A stretch of DNA of 64,000 nt from Phalacrocorax aristotelis. Taxonomy: Eukaryota; Chordata; Aves; Suliformes; Phalacrocoracidae. Shown piece by piece: positions 11,001-23,900 of this stretch (positions are counted from its first letter, which is position 1; the number at the start of each line of letters is the position of its first letter). Location of the stretch: positions 43,110,512 through 43,174,511 of the forward strand of contig NC_134281.1 of NCBI RefSeq assembly GCF_949628215.1. Reading direction: 5' to 3'. The position numbers were made by a program, and so were the translations under genes. The notes under the pieces are model-generated. The model did not search any database, was not told the origin of the DNA, and worked only from the letters and a program-made list of their open reading frames with translations.

Positions 11001-12532
11001 CCATTCCTGAGCACTGAGACTTTAGCAAGAGACTCCCAGTTCCACAGGCATGGTTCACAAGGCCAGGTCCCTCCTGTGCAGACAGGAGGGGCAGAGCCAC
11101 ACTGTCTCTGCCCTGTCCAGAGTTCACTCCTATTGAACACGTATTTTTGTTGTCCAATGTCTGTCTGGCACATCGAATGGTTTGAGACACCCCCTGATCA
11201 CACCATCGAGGCACAAATCCGTCTCACACAGCTGTCACGGAAACTTTGGCCCAAGATTACGGCAGATAAAAATGACGCTGATGAGGGAAAAACATGGGTA
11301 TATAATCATTGCACCTCTGAACAGACAAGAAGTAGGAAAAATCAGCTGTGCAGGAGGTGTTGGACAAATAATTGCAGCAGAATTTGACTATGGATATTCT
11401 TTATGGAAAGGAGACTGAAAGATAAAAATGCCTCTCCTGCTGTCAATGACAGAGAATGTGCATTTTATTTTATTTTTTCTCCTTTTAGGGTACTGTTTTG
11501 CTCACAAATTTAACCTCTGTGTTGTTTGACAAGAACGAGTTTGAAACCCCTGACACTTTTAACCCTGGGCATTTCCTGAAGGATGGTCAGTTCTGGAAAC
11601 GGGAGTCTTTTGTGCCATTTTCTATAGGTAAGATTTGCTGCATTTTCGTGCTGTGTTGAGGCAGTAGGATGGGGCTTCCAACTCTAAATGGCAGACACTG
11701 GCTGCACCTCGGGAGGTGCCACTCAAGCAGTGCTCACCTGGCCACCCCAAAGCACCACAAACACACTCTGAGCCCTTTCTTGTCTCTTTTGACATGCACA
11801 GAAGAGAGATGAGGATAAATAAAAGACCATTACAATGCCAGAGACCCTAGAAACACCTTCACCAAGGCAAGAGCATTGCTCGATGCTCCTGCTCCCACAT
11901 GGCTGAGGTCACTAGGGCCTTCACTGTTGCCTCCACAGGGTACCCCAGCCAACAGGTTCCTTGGGGAAATTGCTTTCAGAATCCCAGTTTCCTGTACCGG
12001 CATCCCACACCTTCTCTGGTAGCTCTCTTTGGTGTAGCTCAAACCAACAACCTCTCCCGCCATGAGCACATCCAGACCATGTGTGGCAGCACAGCTTAAC
12101 GAAGCAGGGAAGGATAAAATGCCAGTGCCTATGGTTACGCACGTGTCCTCACAAAGTCATGCAATTCGGGGGGCAGCCCATGATGTAACGCCAATGCTGT
12201 TATTGGGGAGCTCAGTTTGGGCTGCAAAACTCATCCTGGGAAGGGGGTAACACAGCTGGACCATAGCCCTAAGGGAAGGCAGAGGCTTTTTTTGGCAGCA
12301 AAAGCAGCTGGGCAGCCACTAGATGCTGAGGATGCCATGGGTGGCTGTCTCTGCAGGGAAGCGTGCCTGCCTGGGCGAGGTGCTGGCCCGCTCCGAGCTC
12401 TTCCTCTTCTTCACGGCTCTGCTCCAGAAATTCACCTTCCAGGTACCCCCAGACACCACACTCAGCCTCCAGTTCAAGCTGGGCATCACAAAAGCCCCGC
12501 AGCCCTACAAGATCTGTGCCGTGCCTCGGTAA
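7848..12532 (+). CDS. CYP2J: Cytochrome P450 family 2 subfamily J, complete, candidate CYP2J40 / CYP2J2-like
   Basis: Complete nine-exon microsomal P450. Exons: 7848-8036, 8418-8580, 8733-8882, 9447-9607, 10046-10222, 10476-10611, 10807-10994, 11489-11627 and 12357-12532, giving 492 residues and stop TAA at 12530. Every intron is GT-AG. The N-terminus is a hydrophobic signal-anchor (about residues 11-25), followed by basic residues and a proline hinge of the form PPxPxxxPxxG (PPSP where PPGP is usual). Other motifs are C-helix WKQQR (127-131), I-helix AGTETT (302-307), K-helix EVQR (359-362), FNPGHF and the haem loop FSIGKRACLG with Cys439. Just after ExxR it reads KAN, where human CYP2J2 has MGN. 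The start at 7848 gives the usual length and an anchor right after Met. It is the P450 next to the 3' end of HOOK1, a place I recall for CYP2J40 in passerines; that paralogue name is inference. The likely role is oxidation of fatty acids or xenobiotics in the ER membrane. Confidence 0.95.
10807..10994 (+). other. Exon 7 of the second CYP2J gene (K-helix)
   Basis: This 188-bp exon is the same length as its counterpart in the first gene. It carries the ExxR motif EVQR. By hand alignment, 36 of its 63 residues match exon 7 of the first gene, so the two paralogues are old rather than recent copies. The residues after ExxR are KAN, where the first gene and human CYP2J2 have MGN. Confidence 0.88.
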
Positions 12533-13055
12533 GGAAGCCTTGGCCACCATCCTCGAATGGAAAAATCCTTTGGCAGGGATGCTGAAAACAAGCCCTCAGC
12601 AGCTCCCCTAGGCAGTGGTAACGACCACATGGCTCCAGTGAGGGGCTGGGCAGTTTGTTTCTTTTAAAGCAATTGCAAAATAATTTCTTTTACAAGCAGA
12701 CCTTGCACTCTGTATCACATGAGAAAGGTGATCAGCGTGGTATCTGCCAGGGCACCTTTAGGCTTGCAACACGGCACTGAAATGAATGAGGGGCTTCTGG
12801 CTTTCCTAATTTTATGACGGATGGCCATGCTTCCCAGCCACAAAAGAATGAGCAGCACTTTAATAGACTGGAGTGTTCAGGCTGTGGCTCCGTACTGTGG
12901 AAGAGCAGTACCAGTCCTTGTTTTATAACTGTAACACAGATAGTAATTGCCAACATTTTTTCATTTTGTTGTACTTGACAAATAATCTGCTAAAAAAAAG
13001 TTACTCTGTAACATCTCTTTCTTGTTCAACAATAAATCCTTACTGAAACATTTTT
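12533..13055 (+). other. Probable 3' UTR of the second CYP2J gene
   Basis: Non-coding sequence from the stop codon to just past an AATAAA at 13031-13036. It contains no other canonical signal on this strand that I noticed. Its length is inferred from the signal. Confidence 0.55.
13031..13036 (+). terminator. Candidate poly(A) signal AATAAA, second CYP2J gene
   Basis: Canonical hexamer about 500 bp after the stop codon, in the sense orientation of the P450 gene. Confidence 0.55.
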
Positions 13056-16000
13056 ACCATGAGGCTTTTTGTGAAGTGAGGACCAACACAGGCAATTTCC
13101 AGCTGTGCCCTGTGTTTTAGAGCAGGGGTGGCAGGGGGCTGACAGCCTCCGCAGGCTGAGGCAGCTGCATAGCACCTGACCCCCACCGCTGCGGCATTGC
13201 TCTCCGTTAGCAGAGAGGTTGGCCCTGTAACAGCAAAGGCAATTCCTACAGAACTGATGAAGACAAATGACCCTGACAGTATGAGTAAAGCAGCAATGAA
13301 ACCACCAAAGCCTGCAGCCAGGTCCTGGCATGCTGCAGCAATTAACAGTGTTGCACCCACATGAAGAGCAGGGCGTGCTCTCCATGCTGACAGATATCTC
13401 TATAAAACATCTGTCCTTGTAGCCGTAGAAGCTGTGGGTCCTGCCTCCTAGACTACGCTAAATCCTCCCCATTTACCTGGCCAGCATCTCTGAGCAGCCT
13501 GAGGGGCAGAGTGGTGAGCTCCAGCCACGCAGGATGCACGGCTAAGCCTGCTGAGCATGATAGTCTGGTGAATAAAAGGGTCCCCTGGAAAATACTAGCA
13601 ACAAATTACTATTACTTTAAACCAACACATGCAAGGTTAAACAGTTCCAAGTAACAGTCGTGCTGTGGGATGCCAGGTGTGAGAAACGGCATCTCCAGGC
13701 AGGAAGCCACAGCACAGCGCAGATAACAAACACCTCCAGCTCCTGCTCACCTGCTGAGGAGGCGAGGAGGAAGCAATCTTTTCCTGCTCATTTTCTATTT
13801 TTCCTGGAGTACTTTTTGCATGTTCCTAGAGGGAACAATTTTTTCCTAGCATCTCTTCTGAGAATTAAGTAATCTCCTGAAGGAATTAAAAGCATCTTTT
13901 TTCACGCAAGCATTAATGCCTGGGTGGGTTTTAAATCCTTTTATTTTAATCTGCATTTTCTTCTCCTCCGAGCACAGAGGGGAGGCAGCATGGAAGGCTG
14001 GGCTCGCTCTGCAGACCTGCTCAGAAAAAGGCAAAAACACCGTGTGGCCCCACAGCTGCACACTGAGGCCAAGCACAGCCGTACAACATAAAGCGAAATT
14101 TATAGCAGGTGAACAAGGCTTCTGGCAAGGCTCCTTCAAACACAGAGCTTGGTGGGGAGGCTCTTCCCCCTCCTCTGATTTTCTGTGCGAGGCACAAACA
14201 CAAAATTAGACTAAGATGTTATTTCTGGTACTTAAGGCTCCTGTTTTGCAGAGTCATAAGGTGGAGATATGAGAACACGTGGTGGGAACCAAACCAACCT
14301 ATTTATAAAATGCAGGAGACTTGACCAGGTTCTTACGAGAAGTGGGATGAGACACCACCAACCCCAGCTCTCCACCCCTCCTCTCCCCATTGCAGCTGCC
14401 CTCCAGACCTGCTCCTGGCAAGGGGCTCCCATATCTTCCCTTCACAGCAGAAATGAGGAAGTTCATTTGACTTTCTAGACCTTATGTTCTTTCTTTTCCT
14501 TCCTTGGGAGAAGCAGAAGGGGAAGGCTGGAAGCAGGCTGTGGGCCTGGAATCAACTGGGAACAAGAGAGAGGAGCAGTGACGAGTTTCTGTTGTGTGCA
14601 GGATTACTCCCAAATCACTTCCATTTTGCAGGTGTCATCTGACTTCTTTTTTTTCACTCCCTGGCCTAGAATCCTGTTTCCTTTCCCAGGCTGCTGCTAT
14701 GTCCAAAAGCTTCCTCCCCCTCCTCCCCAGGGCTTGCCTGGGTTAGTTGTACTCTGAGCAAAGATAACATTTCACAGAACTGTTTTGCACAGGGGCTCCT
14801 TGGATGTTTTGCCCCCTCCACCGAAACCACCTCCCATGCACGACTGACCTCACCTCCTCTCTTCGTGCTCAGGGCTGTACTCCTGCACCTCGCTTCCAGG
14901 GACACCCCTTCCCTAAACATACAAACCTTCTGCTGCAGTGCTTGGCTCTTAAGGAGCTGCCAGAAAAGCCATAAGCAAACTGGGTCACAGACCCAGGCTC
15001 TGCACAGGCAGTCTGCATTTAAACGTAGCTTCTCATGACCAAGCACTTGGAAGCAGAGCTTCCCCTGCACACACCACCCCTTGCTCACTCCTCCCGCGCT
15101 CAGGAAGGCAGTGGTGGCTAGCGGTGTCTGTCCTGTGACAGATCACATACAGGCTGAAAATATCCTGCAGCCCAGCTCAGGCTTCCTGCACAGCTGAGCC
15201 TCTTCCCTTCCCTTCTCTCTCAAACACACACCTGCAGTTTTTGGCCTTCAGTGTCTGAAAATGCTTTTAAGTCCAACTTGAGAAAGAAGGAAAAAATGAT
15301 TCTTTTGCATCTGTCCATTCACTTCATGCTCACTGGGACACTTCTGCCACTGCAAAGGCCCTTCTCTGTCAAGGTATAACGCAGCTCCCCATCCTCATAG
15401 GGGTAACTGCCCAAGGCGATAAATAATGGTTACTTCGCAATGTCAGGCTAGTCAGGCCGTGGATTATAGTTCAGAGAAAGGGAAAACCAAGGTCTGTGAT
15501 AAAAACAGCCCTGAAACGGCCCTGAAGGAAACTTGTGACACCTTTTCCTTGCTGAGCTTCACTTGGAGGGCTGAAAGGCAGCCTGCTCTCATTCCCAACC
15601 TCACTTCTGGGTTGAGGTTAGTGCTAAGAGAAAGCAAGCTGTCAATGAGACTAAGAACTGGGCACATAAATAACCTGCAAAGCAGACTGAAGAGGACACT
15701 CACTGTTTTTTTCCAAATAACAACAAGCATGGTGATTTAGGAGCGCGTACCTGTCCCGTGTCCTCTTAGGTGGAGCTAAGGAGAGCAGGCAGAGATCCTA
15801 ACTTATTTCAGGAGCAATAAGCAATTACTGAGGTCACTTGACAGCTAATTTGTGATGGCTTTTAGTCTTTCCACTTCACAAGGTCCCTTGCCCCAGCTCT
15901 CAGATGACTGTCAGCACACTGAGCAGAGGTAATCAGCTTTGGGTGGCAGCAGAACTCTCAAGTGGGAACAAACTGAAGAGGAGGGGAAGGAAGCGCAACT

Positions 16001-16560
16001 CTGATTTGTTGTTGTTACAGAAAAACATACACACTTACACGTTCCATATCCTGTAACATGACATTTTAGACAGTGTAATTATATCAACATGCAGGCTCAG
16101 TTCAGATGTTGCCCAGAAGCATGGATGCTTGCATCAGCTAGGGACCATTAAATGCGTTGCTTGCAATAAAGACACCAAAGAATTAATTTTAAAAGTCTTT
16201 ATGTGAATATAAAAGAATTCTTTCCAAAGAAAAATAAACGCAAAAGTTTAAAAATTAGTGCAATTATTCAAGTTCTATGCCACACAGTGTTTACATTTGT
16301 TTTAAACAGAAGATGTAGACACCGATACACTGAAAACCTCAACTCTAGCTTGACTAGCGGGGGGAAGGGAAAAAAGGGAAAAAGTTAAGAAAATTACTTT
16401 ACCAGACATTACCAACTCTTAAACAATTGGTTTCATTTTCTAATTCCTAAAGTATTTATGGCTACCTAAATAAAACATCAGTATTGCTTGTATTACTTAT
16501 TACCAAGTAAGTGTATATTGTAGAAAATAGAGTACCCATATAGGTATTTTTAACAAACAA
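13056..16560. other. Intergenic DNA between the convergent CYP2J and HOOK1 genes
   Basis: About 3.5 kb with no supported exon on either strand and no transposable element that I recognise. GC content is moderate up to about 16 kb and then drops where the HOOK1 3' UTR begins. A hydrophobic minus-strand open frame at 13040-13360 overlaps the left edge; it is treated as a finding and is not annotated as a gene. Confidence 0.5.
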
Positions 16561-16580
16561 AAAAGTCAGTTAGGTGAAAA

Positions 16581-16586
16581 TTTATT
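16581..16586 (-). terminator. HOOK1: Most distal candidate poly(A) signal of HOOK1
   Basis: AATAAA on the minus strand, the last canonical hexamer I found before the intergenic sequence. Upstream alternatives at 17179-17184, 18408-18413 and 18431-18436 could give shorter 3' UTRs. Confidence 0.45.
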
Positions 16587-19500
16587 TTCAGTGAATGTTT
16601 CTTAATCCACTATAATACAGTTGTTGCAAAAGAATCTTCTCAGAACTGCTGCCTGGTCCACCTTCAGTAAAAGAACCTACTAGTCCAAAATCTGTATTAT
16701 TGCTAAAAAGCTCTCCCCTTCCATAGTGGTTACTCTTATATACAAAAATATTAACAAATGACATGTCAATCAGAACATTTTTTTCTTTGGATATGTTACC
16801 CATTTTACTGGAAACTGGCTAAATTTACTAATAACGCTGATTAAATTCAGCAATATTCAACAACTTAATCTCATAATTTGAATCTGTTCCTAACTGTGCT
16901 GTCTGGGCATGATACAAATTCATCTTGCAGCAGACACAAGTAGCCTCTGTCTTTGTCCTGCCTCAGCAGTGGTGCCCATGACATCAAAGAACACTGTATT
17001 GACATTGTTCTGCTGCTACGTGTTGCATACAACTCAGCTGTAACACAATAAAGCTATTCGTAGCGGGTTTTGTTTGACATGAATGAAGTTAACATTAAAA
17101 TTATACTTATTCTAATGATCCTTTCTGCACACCCAGGTGAGCTGAAGTGAATACAACACCATGGCTTATAATCTAACGTTTATTTCTACAGATCGGTTCC
17201 TCATTCACAGTATGTAACCCAAGTTTAACCAGGTATAAACCAGCCACTCTTAAAGAGGTTCTTAATCCCAAAGAAACGCTTAACTTTTAACAGTTTGGAA
17301 AAGTCCCAAATAAGTAAAATTTTATCTAATACCTGAACACCCAATTCATTTTTGGCATCCCCAAAAAGACTATTGGGGACAACCTTGCCCTGAAAAAGGC
17401 TGATCCCTGTCTGCTGTTCTGTATTTAAATTCTTCCATTGCTAATCAGAAGACGAGCTTCCAATTAAATGATAGGGAGGTTCTTGGTAATTTCTGGTGCC
17501 AGGGACTGCAGTTTTGAGAAGTGTACAAAGACATCTGCTCCAAGTTTTTCACTATCCAGCACCTGATATGACTACTGATACAGCTCTACTACTGTGAGAA
17601 GTATGATAAATGCACCAAACCTACTAACTAGATGTTCTTTCCATGCTGTAAAGAACAAGGGTTAAGAGATCCATTCAACACCATCAGTGACAGTTTCACA
17701 TTTCACTACAACACACTGAAGTACCAGGCTTTGGAAACGTAAACATCTTGCTAAGACTTAGTCTCCTGTTCCACTGCTCACCACCATCTCCCACGCCACT
17801 AGCAGATTAAACAAGCAATTGTATCTTAAAAATACAAACCCCAATAATATCACTGCAGCAATAAAAGACCTCAAAACCCGAGAGGTAGTCCAAAGAAGCA
17901 CAAAGTCCTGAAGAACACAACCTGACAGACAAAACCGTCCAACGGCAGTTTGGCTGGCGTAGTCTCTGCTCATACCACATTTAGCATGAGACTGGCTTTT
18001 AAACAATGCCTTCTGTAGACAGAAGTGTTGAAAGAGGAAAACTCTGTTGAATGCCTAGATGTATAGCACTGTAATACTATCACCACAAGTAAGAAACAAT
18101 GCTGACTAAGTATTAAAATTGAATACTTCCCTTTTCTCTAGCATTGCATGCAATGCCCAATAAAGAATTTAAGATGCTAGAGAAGGAAGAAATCAAGGAA
18201 CAAGCCATACTGAGGGGCATGCAAAATGGAAGACTACTCAAACTTCACAGTAAAGAACTTAAATTCTGCAAAGCTGAACCCTGCTCTCAAATCAAAGATG
18301 GCCTCAGTGGTGAAGCAGACACGCTTTCATTCACGCATACGGTTGAGCTTTATATTAGGTCATGGAGCAGTACAGCACCCTCAAATACTTAGTTCAATTG
18401 TATTAATTTTATTTGAAGGGCTGCTGAAATTTTATTTAACTACGGGTATAATGAATTTGTTCTACACAGTTTGCAAAGAAGAATGGACATGAACAAGTTT
18501 CCTAAAACTACAGTTCACAACAAAAATAAGACATTTGGTAAACAAAGTGACACAAATTCTGTGAAAGAGAGCAACTTCCCACACACAAATTTCAGATATC
18601 GGTCCCCAGTTCATCTTCTTCAATCTAGAAACTGCAAAACTATTACAGTTTATGCATGTTTTTGCATGCCAACAATCTTTGCTGCCAACAACTAGCAAAG
18701 CTATCTTTCATTCATCTGCCTAGCACAGTTAGCTCAGAATAACTGAAGCGAAACCACATTTTCAAAAGAGGAAAATTGATTTCTATGCACAGGGTTGTAT
18801 AAATAGCTGGAAATAAATGGGGTTCCTTCCCACCTAACCCACTTTCTGCAAATAAATGCAGTGTACCAATATGCCAGACTTTTAAAACATAGCCCAGACT
18901 TTTGAATTATTATAATAGATTTTTTCTTACACAGGAAAAGACAGCTTATTTGGCTTTCGTGAATTCAACATCTTGAAGACAGGTTTTCCTTAATGTATAT
19001 ATGCACAAACTTAATCTCTTAAATAAACTGAGTAATTCTGCTTCACACTTGAGATGACAAAACAAATCCTGTCTTCTACTGTATAACAAGTCAACTGGTA
19101 ATACACCATGGTTTTTTCTACAAATGCAAGTATTTTCTTTTTTTTAAGAATACAAAGCACAATTTTAAAAGCAAGTATTTTTTAAAACATGGTACCAATC
19201 TATTAAATTAAATTTTAAAAGAGCCCAGCAAAAATGCCCAACATTGCCAGTTTCCTGAAGTACATTTTTGCATAACGTCTTCCCAATAGAAAAGACAACT
19301 TTCTAGCCCAGACCCATTAAATAAAGTTTTAAATATATAGTGCCAATTTTTATATTTACAATATATTCTGAAGGCAAATATAAATCTTTTAAGTTGTGCT
19401 TGTAAATACATACTGCAGTTATTAAACCTACTTCTACCTGCAAAACGATGTGCTACCTTCTAGACATACGACTGATCAATTTAATCACTTCTTGATAGGT

Positions 19501-19624
19501 TCTGATGTTGAATTCGCAGTTGCCCAACCATTCTAACTTCCTCTTTCATCAAGTAGTTAAAGCAGAAGCTATAAAACATTTAAGGACACTTTAGCATGTA
19601 AGTTTTCCTCATGGTCCTTGTGGT
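16581..19624 (-). other. HOOK1: HOOK1 3' UTR (extent inferred)
   Basis: AT-rich sequence downstream of the HOOK1 stop codon on the minus strand. Several AATAAA signals (TTTATT on the plus strand) occur, at 18431-18436, 18408-18413, 17179-17184 and most distally 16581-16586. This gives a 3' UTR of up to about 3 kb and room for alternative polyadenylation. The short open frames within it are not protein-like. Confidence 0.6.
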
Positions 19625-20948
19625 TTAGTCAGATGTTGCACCTGGTACTTTAACAGTGAGATTCCTTCTTGTATTGGTGACATGACGTTGCTGAGCTAGG
19701 AACGAACGTCCAGGACCATCTCTGCAGGCACCACTACTGCCAACGAGCCTTGCTTCCATACCTAGCTTCTGAAGAGTTAGGCTCTGCAAATAAGTTAAAC
19801 GACATTTACACTATAGCAAAAACAGAAAAAAAAAATTGGCCATCTTTCATACACAAAGTTCATGCTTACTTAATACGCACACAGGATTTCTTTTACTGTA
19901 TTTCTTATACACCCTCTTGTTGACATAAAAGGTTTGAATCAAGACTGAAGAAAATAAGATTAATTCACATTTATATAGAATGTGTTAATTTTAACTTATT
20001 GAAAAGTTGTTCCTGTATTAAGCAAGCCATTTGATTTTACTTTCCTTTTTTTGATTTCCCATTCCAGTCTGTCTTTATGAAACTCTATTTAAACATTGCT
20101 TCATATGAAGATGAACAACTTTCTCCAGTCCTTTTCACAGCAATCTAACATTGCTAACAACCTTTGCAACACTGCTGCAGGATGAGAAGGTGGCTCTAGC
20201 TTTATTTCACAAATACTGTGCTAAAGACACAGAACATCTAAAGCAGGAGTCTGGAAACCTTTTGAACCATGGCCTCTCTTTGTTTCAAGCCCAAAAACTT
20301 CAGCAATGAATGCTATTGAATATTCAGGGATTTAGTCGGCTAAATCCAGGTGGAAGCTTGTGGCAGCAAATAGTACATTACTGACATGGAAGTCACGGCC
20401 TATGCTGAATTTTAAGTCTACTGTTCCAAAGCACGGAAGACAAGCAGAAAACAAATAACAAAACAATTTTACAAAATAGTTGATTGTTAAAATATTTTCC
20501 TTTTACGCTGCTATCAAAAATGTTGATGCTGGTATTTTCCGAGTTAACCCAATAGGACTGGAACTTCCAGCTAGAACTCACTCAAGTTTGCTTTCTGACT
20601 TGAAGTCAAAATTAGCAAGTGGAAGACAACCTCATTTTAAACTGTAGCTCTCAGGCTTTGTTCCTGTCTTTAGTATGGCCTCATGTCTAGAAATAGGGAA
20701 CTAATCTGCCAGTTTGATTTTTCTGCTACAAGTAGCTAAACTGCCAGCTTTCTCTCCTAAGCGCCACTTTATAGTGAATCTCAAAGTGAGGAAAAGGGCA
20801 ATGTAAGATTTTATTGTCACATTTAGCAAAATGTGCTTTTCTGATTTCCGAGATACCAACAAAGGAACTTTTGACCCACCTTGTTATACCATGCAGTTAC
20901 AATTAGTTTCTCCTCATAATCACGTAACTTAGCAAGTTTGTATTCGGC
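19625..20948 (-). other. HOOK1: HOOK1 exons 21-22: C-terminal region and stop
   Basis: Exon 21 (20880-20948) encodes [14 protein letters not shown]. Exon 22 (19625-19783) encodes the tail, including [15 protein letters not shown], and ends in TSD followed by TAA at 19627-19625. In Hook proteins this end binds FTS and cargo (family knowledge). The block [10 protein letters not shown] in exon 22 is shorter than the human GACSDTGACTPAR segment as I recall it, which explains part of the length difference. Confidence 0.92.
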
Positions 20949-23900
20949 CTGTAAGCAGACAATAGAGAAGACAATCTCACATAAAACACAAAAATAATCT
21001 GCATAAACTTACTGCAGCCCACTGAGTGAAATAAACACATGCAGGAAAAATGCTTAAACATGCAAAATAACTAGAAGGCTTAGAAATGTAAGGATACTTC
21101 CATAAATGACTACGAGAGAAGTTATAGACTACTTCAAGAAGAGGCTAAACTTTACACGAGTTGCAATTCGACTTAGAAATATACTTTGAGGGTACATGGG
21201 GGGGAAATGCATGAAAATGTAGGGTGTATCAGAAAGTCTATAAATAATTTAGTAATTCACCTGAAAGGCAAAGACAAGAATGTACCTCTAGTGGCTGAAT
21301 AATCTTATCATGTTATATTACTATTATATAATATACTTACCTAGTGCATACACACAGGCCACAGCATTTAAAAAGTCAGGTCTTTCAGCCTACTAACTTG
21401 TGTTGAGGAATTTTGTATTTGTTCAGGTAACTATTCTAACCAGTCCCATCAATACTGCTATAAAACTGAATGCAGCATCTCCCACGTGTTTTTTTGGTTA
21501 TTGGACTACCATCAACAACCCCTTCAGGATTTCAGCCAAGCAGATTTTACTGAAGTAACAGGTTTTACTCTTCTATATAGTTTCAAGAACTCCAGTACAT
21601 GAAGCCACTGATATCAGATGTCTAGTAAATCAAACAAGTCACCGTTCAAATACCTAACCTCTCATACAAGCCAACTTACATTACTACTGAAAAAGGTCAG
21701 ACTCTGCAGCTCTGTACAAGTTACCGTAACATGGCAAAACTGTTAGTCTTATGAAGTGTTTCACTTATAGCTCTTCAGAGGGTTTAGAAAGAATCCGAAT
21801 TAGAGTTTCAGTTGTACACTGAAAAACACTGTTGAACAGTAAACTGCTCTGAGAGACTTATACTAGGATACAAGGTTAATTAAGCCAAGCTAAAAATCTC
21901 TAGGTTTGATGGTCTGTGCAGTTTCTAACTAAATGCAGCGCTGAAGAGTACTGGATCATCAGGAAACAGTAACTTGAGTGTCTAATATCTGAGACAGCAG
22001 AACATATTAGAAGTAATTATATGTAATTTTTACCTCTAGTGCTTCAATTTTTTTGTCTTTCTCCATTATCTGTTTTCTGAGCAACATAATTTCTGCTGAA
22101 GCTGGATTTAGCTTGGGGTCTAAGGTTTTTATCACCTGTACAAGGCAAAACAAAAGCATTACAAGTCAGGTTTGATTCTCACCAGCTCTGCATCTCATTT
22201 GCTCACAGCAGAAATATGAAAACAGACTGAATATTAGGTAGGCAATTATGATGAAAACTAGGCTGTTGCACTGTACAACAGAAGATATCAAAGGGTACAA
22301 AGGAATCATTAATGCACCTCATGCTTTAGCCTAAACCCCATTCTCTCATACACTTTACTGACTGCAGTTGAGCAATTTGACTAAAAATGCAACATTCAGC
22401 TACTAATTTGAATTGGGAGGTGGAGGGGGGGGACTCAATCTATTTAACAATTTACGAGGGAGCAATGTATATGTTCAGAAATATGCCACTCACATTTCTT
22501 GCTTTCTCAAGGTACATTTTATATCTTTCTTCCATTGCTTTCATATCCTCATCTTTTTTTCGCAAAGCTGCTTCCAGCTCTCCAATCTTCTGGGCTATTC
22601 ACAGAAATTATCAGCAAAGACATACAAAATAAAAATAGACATGGTACTTTCAAGGCTTTCGTATTCTCTTGATTTAACCACCTTTCTAGCTACTACACAA
22701 TAAACTTTATAGCTACTCCATAATTTCTTAGGTTCTTATTTTTGTTTCAGTTTTACCAGGGTCACCTGACCCTGAATTCCTATTTTGCAGAGTATTGTTC
22801 AAGAAAAACCTAAGCCCCCATAAACCTCTCCTTCCCCACCACCACGTGTAAAAAAGAAAAACCAAACAACATCCACCCCATTTCAGATTTAAGGCACAAA
22901 GCCTTATCCAGACAAGTATCCCATAGCCCAGTGACTATGTGAATCATTTCAGAAGAAACTTAACACAGTCTCATTAAAAAATCCCCCAAAACACACAAAA
23001 CAACTTACGGTTCTGACTAACATCAGGCTGGAGTTCTGCAAGATCAGCCTCTTTCTTCTGTAACTCATCATGAACTTCATTCAACTTTTCCCTACAAATG
23101 AAAGGCTGGGCTAAGGATTAAGCTCACAAATAATTCCATGCACAGTTTTAAGAGCTGAAAGCCATAACTTGATGGTGGAAGTGTTTCAACAACTATTTTA
23201 AACTCTGGCAATTCTTTTCAGTTTAAATAGAAATATTAGTATGTATTTTTGAAGAACCATAGAAGTTGTGACTTCTAAATTGAGTCTCACTTACCTAAAA
23301 CTAGAAACAAAAAAGGAAATGAACAAAAAACCCCTTCAGCATCTCCCTTAGCATGAACTACACCTGCTGAAAGGATGGAATTATTTCCAAAGAATGAAAT
23401 ACACTTTGAGGCCAGTGAGAGTGATGGTTTTAGCAGTCTGTTGTAGAATCAGAACAGTTAAAATGCTATTGGTGATGAAGAGACAATTAAGTGAATACTA
23501 GTAATACAAGATTATCATAATTGGAGCAGACAAAACTAGATTGCTAATAGTTAACTCACAACACGCACGATTCTCAGATCAGTGGTTTAGAAATACAAGA
23601 CATCTCTAAAAAGACTTAGGCAGTTTCTGTGATACAACAGTCAAATTATTTAATGTAAATAAGCTATTGTGGATGGCATGTCTCTTACTTACATATGTGC
23701 TGCCAATTTCTGCTTCAGGTTGCTAGACTATGAAAGGAAAGAATTAAAATTCGGTTATATTTCAGTATCTCATACCATTCAATGTTAAAGTGCTCTTACA
23801 AATCAGCCAAGTATACTTAGCACACCTAAATAAGTCAAAGCAAATAAATCCCAAGAAAACTGCATTTTTTTAATGCATTTCTGTAACTGCATTCATATTT

